Assembly (NCBI RefSeq): GCF_024124825.1
Contig: NZ_JAMXSS010000002.1
Coordinates: forward strand, 124,001 to 188,000
DNA: 64,000 nt
DNA from: Arthrobacter sp. H16F315
Lineage (GTDB): Bacteria > Actinomycetota > Actinomycetes > Actinomycetales > Micrococcaceae
Direction of reading: 5' to 3'
A program made the translations under genes and the position numbers. Shown here piece by piece: positions 8,205 to 16,743 of the stretch; within the stretch, counting starts at the first letter, position 1; each line of letters starts with the position of its first letter. The notes below the pieces were generated by a model that saw only the letters and a list, made by a program, of their open reading frames with translations, made no database searches and was not told where the DNA came from.

Positions 8205-11200
8205 GTGTTTTTTCTTGAACCGGACGTGCCGGGTTCCGCACCGGACCTGGGTTTTTCCGCGAGCGACCTCGTCACGGCAGCCGGTTGTGAGTATCAGGTG
8301 CTGCGCAAGCTTGACGAGAAGCTGGGCCGTGCCCCCAAAGCCGGGTTCGAAGCTGACGAGATGCTCCTGCATGCGGCAGTGCTCGGTGACCGCCACGAAC
8401 TCAAGGTCCTCGCAGGCTTTGTCGAGGAGTTCGGTCCTTGGAATCCCGCCACCGGGCGGGGGGTGTACGACGTAGCGCCTGCCCAAGCCATGGACCGCAC
8501 GACGCTGCTGTCCAAGCACCACGAATCCCTTGAAGCCCTGCGCTCGGGGGCAGACGTGGTGTTCCAGGCCGCCTTCTTTGACGGCCAGTTCCATGGCCGC
8601 TCCGACTTCCTGGTCCGCCAGGCCGACGGCAGCTACGCGGTGTTCGACACCAAGCTGGCCCGCCATGCCAAGGTGACCGCGCTGCTCCAGCTGGCCGCCT
8701 ACGGTGATCAGTTGCTGAAGGCCGGGATCACACCGGACCCCGCTGTGACCCTGATTCTCGGTGCCACGGTACCGCTCCCGGGTGGTGGCTTCGACTACGT
8801 CCGAAGCAACCACAAGCTGGCAGAGATCCTGCCGGTCTTCCGCGAGCGCCGGGACCGTTTCGTGGCGTTGACCGCCGCCCATCTGGCGCAGCCGCAGACG
8901 GTGCGCTGGGGTGCGGCCGGGCTTAGCGCCTGTGGCCGCTGCGACTACTGCCAGGAGCAGGTCGCAGCCACAGACGATTTGCTGCTGGTGGCGCGGATGA
9001 CTTCGGCGCAGCGCAAAGCCCTGCACGCGCGGAAGATCTTCACAGTCGGGGCACTCGCCCAGGCTGACATTCCCGGAGCGAACGCGGCCCTGCTGCGACT
9101 GCAGGACCAGGCCCGGATGCAGAGCGGGGTTGGCGCTGCCGACGGCGGAGTCCGGTACGTCAAGGACGGGACGGAACACGCCCTCAGCTACCGGGTGGTC
9201 CCGGAGAACACCCTGGCGGAGCTGCCACCGCCCAGCGCCGGTGATATTTTCTTCGACTTCGAAGGCGATCCGCTGTGGCAGGAGAGCGCCACCGGGGTCT
9301 GGGGACTGGAGTACCTGTTCGGCGTCGTCGAGGCCCCGGCAGGGCCCGGCTCGGCAGGGGTGTTCCGGCCGTTCTGGGCGCACAGCCGGGAGGCAGAGAA
9401 GCAGGCGTTCCTCGACTTCCTCGACTATGTCCAGAAGCGCCGGCAGGAGTATCCGGATATGCACGTCTACCACTACGCCGCTTACGAGAAGACTGCCCTC
9501 CGGAAGCTCTCCGTGCTGCACGTCGCGGGCGAGGACACTGTCGACCGGTGGCTGCGCGAAGGACTCCTGGTGGACCTGTACCAGACGGTCAGGACCAGCA
9601 TCCGGATCTCCGAAAATTCATACAGCATCAAGAAACTTGAGCCGCTCTATATGGGGACGAACCTGCGGTCCGGGGACGTCAAGGACGCCGGCGCCTCCGT
9701 GGTTGCCTACGCCCACTACTGCGATGCCCGCGACGACGGCCGGGCCGGGGAGGCTGCCTCAATCCTCGCCGGGATCTCCGACTACAACGAGTACGACTGC
9801 CTCTCCACCCTGGCGCTCCGTGATTGGCTCCTGGGCCTGGCACGGGAGCGCGGCATCGGGCCGGACGGTGCCGGCGGGGCTTCCCCTGCTGCTCCCCGAC
9901 CGCTGGCTCCGGCACCGACGCCGTACCGGGAAGCGCTGACCTCGATGAACTGGAAGTAAGGCTTGCCGGGCTGGCGGAGGCCGGCGTCGGGCTGGCCGGG
10001 AACGACCGGAGGGCCGTTGCAATGCTGGCGGCGGCGGTCAGCTACCACCGCCGCGAGCGGAAGGCCTTCTGGTGGGCGCACTTCGACCGCTGCGAGAACG
10101 GCCCCGACAGCCACCACCAGCAGGACCGCAATGTCTTCCTCGTCGAGGACGCTGAAGTGTTGACGGAGTGGCGGAAGGACGGTGCCAAGCTCCCGGAGCG
10201 GAGGGTGAAGCTGATCGGCACTCTCAGCCCGGGCTCCGATCTTCGTGCAGGAAGCACCTGGTTCCGGATGTACGATCCGCCGCTCCCGGCCGGGCTCGAG
10301 GGGACGGGGATAAACGGGAGCGGTCGCAACGGGTGGTTCGGAACGGAGGTCCTGGAGCTCGGCCACGAGGACGGCCGGGATACTGTCATCATCCGCGACA
10401 AGCTCCGCCGTGGCATCGAACCTTACGGTCAGGTGCCCGTCGCGCTGACCGAAGACCAGCCCATCCAGACCAACAGCCTCGAGGAGGCCTTGGCCACCCT
10501 TTCCGGCGACGTCGCCGCCGGATTAACAGCCGCGGCGCCTGGTTTCCCGCGTCACCCGGCGCTGGATCTTGTCCGCCGGGTTCCGCCGCGGCTGGTTTCC
10601 GGGCGCCGCTGCCTGCGCCGGGTGAGGGGCCGGACCGATTTATTAACGCCATCACCGAGGCTGTTAGGTCCCTGGACCATTCCTATGTCGCGGTCCAGGG
10701 ACCGCCAGGGACGGGCAAGACCCACGTGGGGTCCCATGTCATCGCCCGACTGGTAGCCAACGGCTGGAAAGTCGGTGTCGTCGGCCAGTCCCATGCGGTG
10801 GTGGAGAACCTGCTCACAACAGCTGTGGCTAAGGCCGGCGTCGATCCTGCCTGCGTGGCCAAAGACGTCAAACACCAGGAACCGCTCCCGTGGGATCAAC
10901 GGTCGGCGCAGGATGTTGCGCGGCTGCTCGCTTCCCCGGGCGGCGCCCTGATCGGCGGGACTGCCTGGACCATAACTGGCGCTAACGTTCCGGCCGGATC
11001 CCTGGACCTGCTGGTCATTGACGAGGCCGGCCAATTCTCGTTGGCCAACACCCTTGCCGTGGCGCAGGCGAGCAGCCGCCTGCTCTTGCTTGGCGATCCC
11101 CAGCAGTTGCCGCAGGTCAGCCAGGGCAGCCACCCCGAACCCGTGAACGACTCAGCGCTGGGCTGGGTTTCGGCCGGCCATGCCACGCTGCCGCCGGGGC

Positions 11201-11823
11201 TTGGTTACTTCCTGGCCGACTCGTGGCGGATGACCTCGGAGCTGTGCCGGGCCGTCTCCGAACTCTCGTATGACGGCAAGCTGCGCTCGGCCCCGGCCGC
11301 GGACCTCCGCCGGCTCGAGGGAGTTCCGTCCGGGATCGAGACGGTTCTGGTGGAGCACAGCGGCAACACCACGTCCTCGGTCGAGGAAGCCGCAGAAGTC
11401 GTCAGGCAGGTACGCCGCCATGTGGGGCTGAGCTGGCATGCGGAGGACGGCACCCGGCCGCTGGCAGGTGCGGACATTCTGGTGGTGGCTGCGTACAACG
11501 CCCAGGTCAACGTGGTCCGGGAGGCCTTGGAGGACGCGTCCCTGGCTGGCGTCCGGGTGGGAACGGTAGACAAATTCCAGGGCCAGGAAGCCGCCGTAGT
11601 GATTGTGTCCATGGCGTGTTCGGCGGTGGCCGAGGCCCCGCGCGGCATGGAATTCCTGCTCTCCCGGAACCGGATTAACGTGGCGGTGTCCCGGGGCCAG
11701 TGGCGCGCGGTGCTGGTCCGTTCGCCTGAGCTCACCAACTACCTGCCCCTGCACCCAGAAGGCCTCGAGCAGCTGGGCGGGTTCATCGGGCTGTGCCAAC
11801 GCTCTGTCGCGGCCGGTAGCTAG
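8205..11823 (+). pseudogene. TM0106-type RecB-like nuclease / superfamily I helicase, two frameshifts
   Basis: A gene of roughly 1,200 codons read in three frames. Frame one (GTG start to a stop at 9957-9959) holds a RecB/Cas4-like nuclease with GRSDFLV, FDTKLARH and a CGRCDYC cysteine cluster, then an RNase-H-like exonuclease segment starting FFDFEGDP. Frame two (about 9938-10600) holds the linker. Frame three (about 10605-11823) holds the helicase: Walker A GPPGTGKTH, Walker B LLVIDEAGQ, GDPQQLPQ, VDKFQGQEA and NVAVSRG. One added base near 9938 (CTG to CTGG) and one in the GGG at 10601-10603 restore a single frame. No catalytic motif is otherwise lost, so this is either a recent pseudogene or two base-call errors. 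Its family is expected to process nucleic acid; the biological role is unclear. Confidence 0.8.
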
Positions 11824-11836
11824 TCCGGCTAGCACC

Positions 11837-12041
11837 GGACATTTCCAGCCGGTTCCCCGCTCCCGTGGACATGCCCGTTCTTAGGCTCCGTCCCCACCGG
11901 ACATGTCCAATGCTCGCCGCGGGAAGTGAGCACAATGGCACTGTGCCCAGTCCTCGCGGCCGCCGCAGGACATGTCCAACGGTGCGGGACCTCAGCACCG
12001 GGCATGTCCTGCGGTGCGGGACCTCAGCACAGGACATGTCC
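11837..12041. repeat. GGACATGTCC repeat cluster, locus 1
   Basis: The whole gap between two convergent genes carries the 10-bp palindrome GGACATGTCC or one-base variants at 11837, 11867, 11899, 11968, 12000 and 12032. The last three copies are exactly 32 bases apart, and the 18-bp block GGTGCGGGACCTCAGCAC is repeated perfectly at 11981 and 13-based offset 12013. ACATGCCCGTTCTTA begins at 11869, and a small hairpin with GCACA / TGTGC arms around an ATGGCA core follows at about 11930-11946. The same architecture recurs at 36.75-36.87 kb. No gene is visible here. The cluster could be a REP-like element, a bidirectional terminator or a protein-binding array. Confidence 0.85.
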
Positions 12042-12046
12042 GATCC

Positions 12047-12847
12047 TCAGCGTGAGGAGTGAACCGACCCGGCCAGCAGGAGCGCCTCATCGAGCACCGT
12101 GCCGAAGTTCACCGGATTGTGCGCAAACCGGCCCAGGAAGAGGCCGGAAACGCCGTCCAGTGTCGGCAAGAGTCCGGGCTTGGCTGAGCCGCCATAAATG
12201 ATGGGCAAGTCGGCCCGTCCCGAGGCGGCAAGGTTGTTCCGGAGCCGCGCTACGACGTCGGACACGTACCCGGCAGCGGCTGGTTCCGGCGCACCGATGG
12301 CCCAGACGGGCTCATACGCGATGACGAGCCGCGCGGCAAGGTCCCAGTCGCCGTCGACGGCGGACCGGATCTGGCGGTACACAACGTCCGCGGCGGTCTC
12401 AGCGCTGCCGGCGTCGGCCTCTCCGACGCACAGCAGCGCCGTGAGCCCGGCGTCATCCGCTGCCCGGATCTTGCGCGCAATCATCGCGTCGTCTTCTCCG
12501 AAGTGGCGCCGGCGCTCGGCGTGGCCGATCTCCACCAACCCGACGCCCAGCTCGGCGAGCATGGACGGGGCAACCTCCCCGGTCCATGGCCCGTCGGCCC
12601 ACCCGCAGTTCTGCGCGCCGAGCAGCAGCGGCGAACCGGCAAGCAGCGTGGCCGCGGCCGGCAGCACCGGGAACGAGGGGATAACAAACGGGACAACCCG
12701 CCCGGCTGCGAGAGCCGGGCGGGTGTCCACAACATGCCGCAGCCGCTCCAGCCAGTCCAGGCTGTCCCGGTATCCCAGGTACATCTTGGAGCTGACACCC
12801 ACCAGGATGCTGCCGGCGGTGAATTGGAGGGCGCTGCGCTGCTGCAT
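12047..12847 (-). CDS. Triose-phosphate-isomerase-like enzyme, probable tetrulose-phosphate isomerase
   Basis: TIM-barrel isomerase of 266 residues. The catalytic set of triose-phosphate isomerase is present: Lys in GVSSKMYLG (usual GNWKM), His in VEIGHAERRRHFGE (usual IGHSERR), Glu in IAYEPVWAIG, and the phosphate loop IIYGGSAKPG. It departs from housekeeping TpiA at the first motif and in the Ala replacing Ser after the His. With RpiB-like, kinase and TIM-barrel genes in the same operon it matches the EryH/LerI branch, which isomerises tetrulose phosphates in erythritol and threitol pathways. It is the last gene of the operon, and its stop codon almost touches the repeat cluster. A duplicate glycolytic TpiA is less likely. 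Confidence 0.8.
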   Translation of the reverse strand: MQQRSALQFTAGSILVGVSSKMYLGYRDSLDWLERLRHVVDTRPALAAGRVVPFVIPSFPVLPAAATLLAGSPLLLGAQNCGWADGPWTGEVAPSMLAELGVGLVEIGHAERRRHFGEDDAMIARKIRAADDAGLTALLCVGEADAGSAETAADVVYRQIRSAVDGDWDLAARLVIAYEPVWAIGAPEPAAAGYVSDVVARLRNNLAASGRADLPIIYGGSAKPGLLPTLDGVSGLFLGRFAHNPVNFGTVLDEALLLAGSVHSSR

Positions 12848-12886
12848 TGTTGGTGCTTTCTGCTGGATGGGGCGGAACGGCTTGGT

Positions 12887-14236
12887 TTACTTCTCCAGCA
12901 GTTCGTCCGCTTTGTTCTTGAACCGCTTGGTGGCGAACATCATTGCCGCGGCCAGGAAGGGCAACACACCGAGGGCGTAGACGCCCATGGTCCCGGTGTC
13001 CGAGGCGGTGGCCTGGTTGACAGTGGTCCGCAGGATCGGTGCCACAAATCCGCCGAGGTTGCCCAGCGAGTTGATCAGGCCAATACCGGCAGCCGCGGCG
13101 GTACCGGTCAGGAACGCCGTCGGGTAGGACCAGGCGATCGGGCCGATCGAAAGGAAGCTGCAGACTGCCAGCGTGATGAAGATGATGCCGAGGGCAGGCA
13201 TGTGGTTCGCGCCGGCCCACGCGGAACCGAAGATGCACAGCCCGGTGGACAGGAACAGCCCGGTGCCCCAGACCCGGCGGCGGACCACCGTGTTGGCGGC
13301 CTTGCCGATGAAGTAGCAGGCGAAGATACCGAAGAACCACGGGATCGCGGCCAGCAGACCGACAGCAAGGCCAACCTTCTGGCCGGTGAGCTGGGCTACC
13401 TGCTGCGGGAGATAGAACGTTACACCGTAGACGGCGATCTGGAGGCAGAAGTAGATGACGGTGAAGTACCACACCTTGCCGTTCTTCATGGCGGCGAGCA
13501 CGCCGCGCGGGCCGGACTCTTCCTTGACGGTGTCCTCCAGTGCCATGACCTCCAGGAGTGCGCTCTTCTCTTCCTTGTTCAGGAACTTGGCGTCCTGGGG
13601 GCTGTTGATCAGGAAGAAGAACGCTGCAACGCCGGCGAGAACTGCCAGCATGCCCTCGCTGAAGAACATCACCTGCCAGCCCTGGACACCGGGAACCTGG
13701 TCGCCGATGTTGATCAGCCAGCCGGAGAGCGGCGCGCCCAGCATCTGGGAGAACGGCTGGGCCAGGTAGAAGATGGCGAACATCTTGACGCGGACCTTGT
13801 TGGGGAACCACGCGGCGAGGAACATGATGACGCCCGGGAACAGGCCGGCTTCGGTGACACCCAGCAGGAAGCGCAGGATGATGAACGACGTCTCGCCCTG
13901 GACGAACGCGAAGCACGCCGAGACAATGCCCCAGGTGATGGCGATGCGGGCCAGCCAGATCTTGGCGCCGAACTTCGTCAGCAGCAGGTTGCTCGGGATT
14001 TCGAACAGGGCGTAGCCGATGAAGAAGATCCCGGCACCGAGGGCGTAGGCGCCGGCAGTGATGCCCTTGTCCACGCCGAGGGCGGCTTCGGCGAAGCCCA
14101 CGTTGGTGCGGTCCAGGAAGGCCACCACGTACAGGATGACCAGCATGGGCATAAGTCGGCGGGACGCCTTGGAGATCGCCGATTTTAGGACCGGGGTCTC
14201 CAGAAGGTCCCTGGTGGACGTTGATACAACGGACAT
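12887..14236 (-). CDS. MFS transporter, anion:cation symporter (ACS) type
   Basis: Twelve-span major facilitator of about 449 residues, like the phthalate/tartrate/hexuronate permeases of the ACS family. Visible signatures are FLDRTNVGFA in the first span loop, the GYALFEIPSNLLLTKFG block and FLLGVTEAGLFPG. It probably imports the sugar, polyol or acid that the surrounding enzymes degrade. I take the ATG of MSVVSTS, preceded by GAGGAG at a good distance; a TTG directly before it also opens the frame. It sits between the 41-residue membrane protein and the triose-phosphate-isomerase-like gene in the tetrulose operon. Confidence 0.9.
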   Translation of the reverse strand: MSVVSTSTRDLLETPVLKSAISKASRRLMPMLVILYVVAFLDRTNVGFAEAALGVDKGITAGAYALGAGIFFIGYALFEIPSNLLLTKFGAKIWLARIAITWGIVSACFAFVQGETSFIILRFLLGVTEAGLFPGVIMFLAAWFPNKVRVKMFAIFYLAQPFSQMLGAPLSGWLINIGDQVPGVQGWQVMFFSEGMLAVLAGVAAFFFLINSPQDAKFLNKEEKSALLEVMALEDTVKEESGPRGVLAAMKNGKVWYFTVIYFCLQIAVYGVTFYLPQQVAQLTGQKVGLAVGLLAAIPWFFGIFACYFIGKAANTVVRRRVWGTGLFLSTGLCIFGSAWAGANHMPALGIIFITLAVCSFLSIGPIAWSYPTAFLTGTAAAAGIGLINSLGNLGGFVAPILRTTVNQATASDTGTMGVYALGVLPFLAAAMMFATKRFKNKADELLEK

Positions 14237-14302
14237 CAAAACTCCTCGTCGAGCAGATTAGTTGAGTGAATCAGGTGGGTGGAGCGGTCAAAACGATGTT
14301 CT

Positions 14303-14428
14303 CTAGCGGGACAAGGCGATGATCATGACCCCGGCCAGGCAGGCCAGGATCCCGACGGCGAGATAGATCTTCCGTCCCCTGCTCCACGACGCAAATCCGG
14401 AGGTTGCGGTCTTACTCGGTTGTGCCAC
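14303..14428 (-). CDS. Small single-span membrane protein (41 aa) beside MFS carrier
   Basis: A short frame that translates as MAQPSKTATSGF, a basic stretch (SWSRGRKI), one hydrophobic span (YLAVGILACLAGVMIIAL) and SR at the end. It starts with GTG, and AAGGA lies 9-10 bases upstream, overlapping the end of the dehydrogenase gene. The positive-inside pattern predicts a cytoplasmic N-terminus. It lies between the SDR and MFS genes. Its position parallels the recognised 42-residue partner of the OFA carrier in this same window, so I infer a carrier-associated microprotein. I know no named family for it. Confidence 0.6.
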   Translation of the reverse strand: MAQPSKTATSGFASWSRGRKIYLAVGILACLAGVMIIALSR

Positions 14429-14440
14429 GGCGCTTCTTCC

Positions 14441-15207
14441 TTAGTGCATGTAGAGTCCGCCATCCACATTCAGCGTCTGGCCGGAGATGTAGCCGGCGTC
14501 CTCGCTGATGAGGAAGGCGATGGCGGCCGCGATGTCCCGGGTGGAGCCCACCCGGTTCACGACGAGGTCTTTGGTCATCTCGTCCTTGCGTTCCTGGCTC
14601 AGGGTGCCGCCCATGATGTCGGTATCGATGGGGCCCGGCGAGATGGCGTTGACGGTGATGTCGTATTCGCCGAGTTCGCGGGCGGTGGCACGGGTCAGTC
14701 CAATCACGCCGGCCTTGGCCACGGAGTACGGGGTCTTGGGTAGGTGCCGCCGCCGCGCTGGGCGGAGACGGAGGAGATGTTCACGATGCGGCCGATCCGG
14801 TTCTTGACCATGGACTCGGCGACCCGGCGGGTGGCGTAGTGGACGCCGTTGAGGTTTATGCCCAGGACCCGGTCCCACTCGGCCGCGTCGAGTTCCAGGT
14901 ACGGGACCGGGGAGCTGACGCCGGCCACGTTGGCGAGGGCGAGGATCTGCGGCAGTTCGGCTTCGATCGCGTCGATGGCTGCACGGACGGAGGCCTCGTC
15001 GCCGACGTTGGCGCCGGCACCGAAAGCCTTGACGCCGTACTCGGCCGCGAGTTCCTTGGCCGCGGCCTTGCACCGGGCGTCGTCGAGGTCAATGATGCCG
15101 ACATTCCAGCCCTGCGCGGCCAGGTAGTTGGCGGTGGCACGGCCGATGCCACGCTCCGAAACGGCGCCGGTGATGATGACCGTGCGTTCTGCGGGGAAAG
15201 TGCTCAT
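14441..15207 (-). pseudogene. Short-chain dehydrogenase (polyol/tetritol type), one frameshift
   Basis: NAD(P)-dependent short-chain dehydrogenase of about 255 residues once repaired. The first frame gives the cofactor loop TGAVSERGIGRATA, LANVAGVSS and the catalytic-Ser strand IVNISSVSAQRGGGTY. The second frame resumes with KTPYSVAKAGVIGLTRA (catalytic Tyr and Lys) and ISPGPIDTD and ends DGGLYMH. One base added in the GGG at 14738-14740 joins them, so all catalytic residues survive. The likely job in this operon is oxidation of a four-carbon polyol to erythrulose, as for D-threitol dehydrogenase. Substrate assignment is inference. The break may be a sequencing error. Confidence 0.85.
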
Positions 15208-15247
15208 AAAGCTGCTCCTGAAAGGATAAAAAGTGGAAGTCGCGGTG

Positions 15248-16258
15248 CTAGTTGATGGGCGCGGGGCCGAGATCGTCGATGAGCTTCTGCATCGCCACAT
15301 AGGCCTTGTTCCGGTAGGCGATGAGCTCGGGAGTACGCTCGGCGGGGACGTTGAGGAAACCGGCACCGGTCTTGGTGCCCAGCTTTCCGGCGTCGACCAG
15401 CTCGCTGAGGATCTTCGGCGTCGCAAAGCGTTCCGGGAATTCGGTTTGCAGCGACTTGTAGCAGAAGTTGTAGACGTCCAGCCCTGCCATGTCGGCAATG
15501 GCGAACGGCCCAAAGAACGGCAACCGGAAGCCGAAGGTGGTGCGGACCAGGGTATCGATGTCCTCGGCCGTCGCGATCTCCTGCTCCACCAGCTGGGCGG
15601 CCTCGTGGAACAACGCATACTGCAGGCGGTTGAGCACAAATCCGGTGACGTCCTTGACGACGGCGGTCTGCTTGCCGGCCGCGTGGACAAGGTCGCGGAC
15701 GGCGCCGATGGTGGCCGCGGTCGTCCCGGCGTGCGGAATGATTTCCACGCCCGGGATGAACGGTGACGGGTTGGAGAAATGTACCCCCAGGAACCGGCCC
15801 GGGTTGGTGACCGGTTCGGAGAGTTCCGCGATGGAGATGGTGGAGGTGTTGGAGCCGATGACGGCGTCCGGACGGGCCGCGGCGCTGATGCGAGCAAGGG
15901 TCTGGTGTTTGATCGCGATGACTTCCGGGACGGCTTCTTCGATGAAGTCGGCGTCGGCGACGGCCTCCTCGATGTCCTTGGCGGCCCAGAGGTTCTGCTT
16001 CAGGATCTCGGTGGAACCGGCCGGGAAAAGCCCCGCGGCGACAAACTCATCGGATTCGGCCAGCAGCCGGTCGTAGTTGTTTTGCGCCACCTCGGCGGAC
16101 ACATCGGCCAGCGCTACGCGGGCACCGCCGAGGGCCAATACCTGCGCGATCCCGCCTCCCATATAGCCGGAGCCGACGACGGCGATCTTGCGGGCGGCGT
16201 TAAGTGCACCCGCCGCGTCGATGGACTGTGCAGCCTCGCTGCTGAGGTTGTCGGTCAT
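15248..16258 (-). CDS. 3-hydroxyacyl-CoA dehydrogenase-family oxidoreductase
   Basis: NAD-dependent dehydrogenase of 336 residues with the 3-hydroxyacyl-CoA dehydrogenase/lambda-crystallin fold. The Rossmann loop VVGSGYMGGGIAQ starts about residue 27; GSNTSTIS, the catalytic-His segment LGVHFSNPSPFIPGVEI and VTGFVLNRLQ follow, so the Ser, His, Glu and Asn of the family are all there. In a sugar operon with no CoA ligase or thiolase, a non-CoA substrate is more likely, as for L-gulonate 3-dehydrogenase in this same family; a hydroxylated C4 acid or ketose is my guess. The gene starts 3 bases after the RpiB-like gene ends. Confidence 0.85.
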   Translation of the reverse strand: MTDNLSSEAAQSIDAAGALNAARKIAVVGSGYMGGGIAQVLALGGARVALADVSAEVAQNNYDRLLAESDEFVAAGLFPAGSTEILKQNLWAAKDIEEAVADADFIEEAVPEVIAIKHQTLARISAAARPDAVIGSNTSTISIAELSEPVTNPGRFLGVHFSNPSPFIPGVEIIPHAGTTAATIGAVRDLVHAAGKQTAVVKDVTGFVLNRLQYALFHEAAQLVEQEIATAEDIDTLVRTTFGFRLPFFGPFAIADMAGLDVYNFCYKSLQTEFPERFATPKILSELVDAGKLGTKTGAGFLNVPAERTPELIAYRNKAYVAMQKLIDDLGPAPIN

Positions 16259-16260
16259 GG

Positions 16261-16743
16261 TCAGACTGCTTTCGTGTAGTCGGGCTCGTAGGAGCAGATG
16301 GCGTCCACCTTGGCGGCGGAGGAAGAATTTTCATCAAAACGGTGGCTGAGCCATTCGCCCACGAGCTTCTTAGCCAGCTCCAGGCCGATGACGCGCTGCC
16401 CGAGGGTGAGCACCTGGGCGTTGTTGCTGAGCACGGACCGTTCTACGGAGTAGCTGTCGTGTGCAGTGACGGCACGGATGCCGGGAACCTTGTTGGCCGA
16501 GATGGCGACGCCGAGTCCCGTGCCGCAGATCAGCAGCGCCCGGTCGGCTTCGCCGTCGGCGACTTTTCGGGCGGCAGCGACGGCGACATGCGGGTAGGCG
16601 GTGGTGTCGTCGGCGCCGACCCCGACGTCGTGGACGGAGGCGACGCGGGGATCCGCCTCGAGCAGCGCCTTCAACGCCATCTTGTATTCGACGCCTGCCT
16701 CATCGTTGCCGATGACAACGCGCCAGCCTGTTGCTGTGCTCAT
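16261..16743 (-). CDS. RpiB-like sugar-phosphate isomerase (tetrulose/erythrose 4-phosphate type)
   Basis: RpiB/LacA/LacB-family isomerase, 160 residues. The active-site Cys is present in LICGTGLG (C73). By comparison with E. coli RpiB from memory, the DH pair near the N-terminus is D14-E15 (GNDEAG), the ring-opening His of QHND is replaced (S106-N107-N108 in VLSNNAQVL), and the phosphate-binding Arg/His block GGRHQQR becomes ENSSSAAK. Loss of the ring-opening residue suits a substrate that cannot cyclise, such as a tetrose or tetrulose phosphate. EryI/DerI-type enzymes convert tetrulose 4-phosphate to D-erythrose 4-phosphate. The start overlaps the kinase stop by 4 bases. Confidence 0.85.
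   Translation of the reverse strand: MSTATGWRVVIGNDEAGVEYKMALKALLEADPRVASVHDVGVGADDTTAYPHVAVAAARKVADGEADRALLICGTGLGVAISANKVPGIRAVTAHDSYSVERSVLSNNAQVLTLGQRVIGLELAKKLVGEWLSHRFDENSSSAAKVDAICSYEPDYTKAV

Noticed and set aside
9938..10603. Programmed ribosomal frameshifting in the nuclease/helicase gene
   Set aside because: No slippery heptamer or downstream structure of the usual kind is seen, and similar breaks occur in eight other places in unrelated genes.
11837..12041. CRISPR array
   Set aside because: Only two to three units, the palindrome lies inside the repeat, spacers are too short and no cas genes are present.
12453..13916. A 487-codon minus-strand frame over the MFS and TPI-like genes
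   Set aside because: It runs out of frame with two recognised genes and is Arg/Pro-rich, a shadow.
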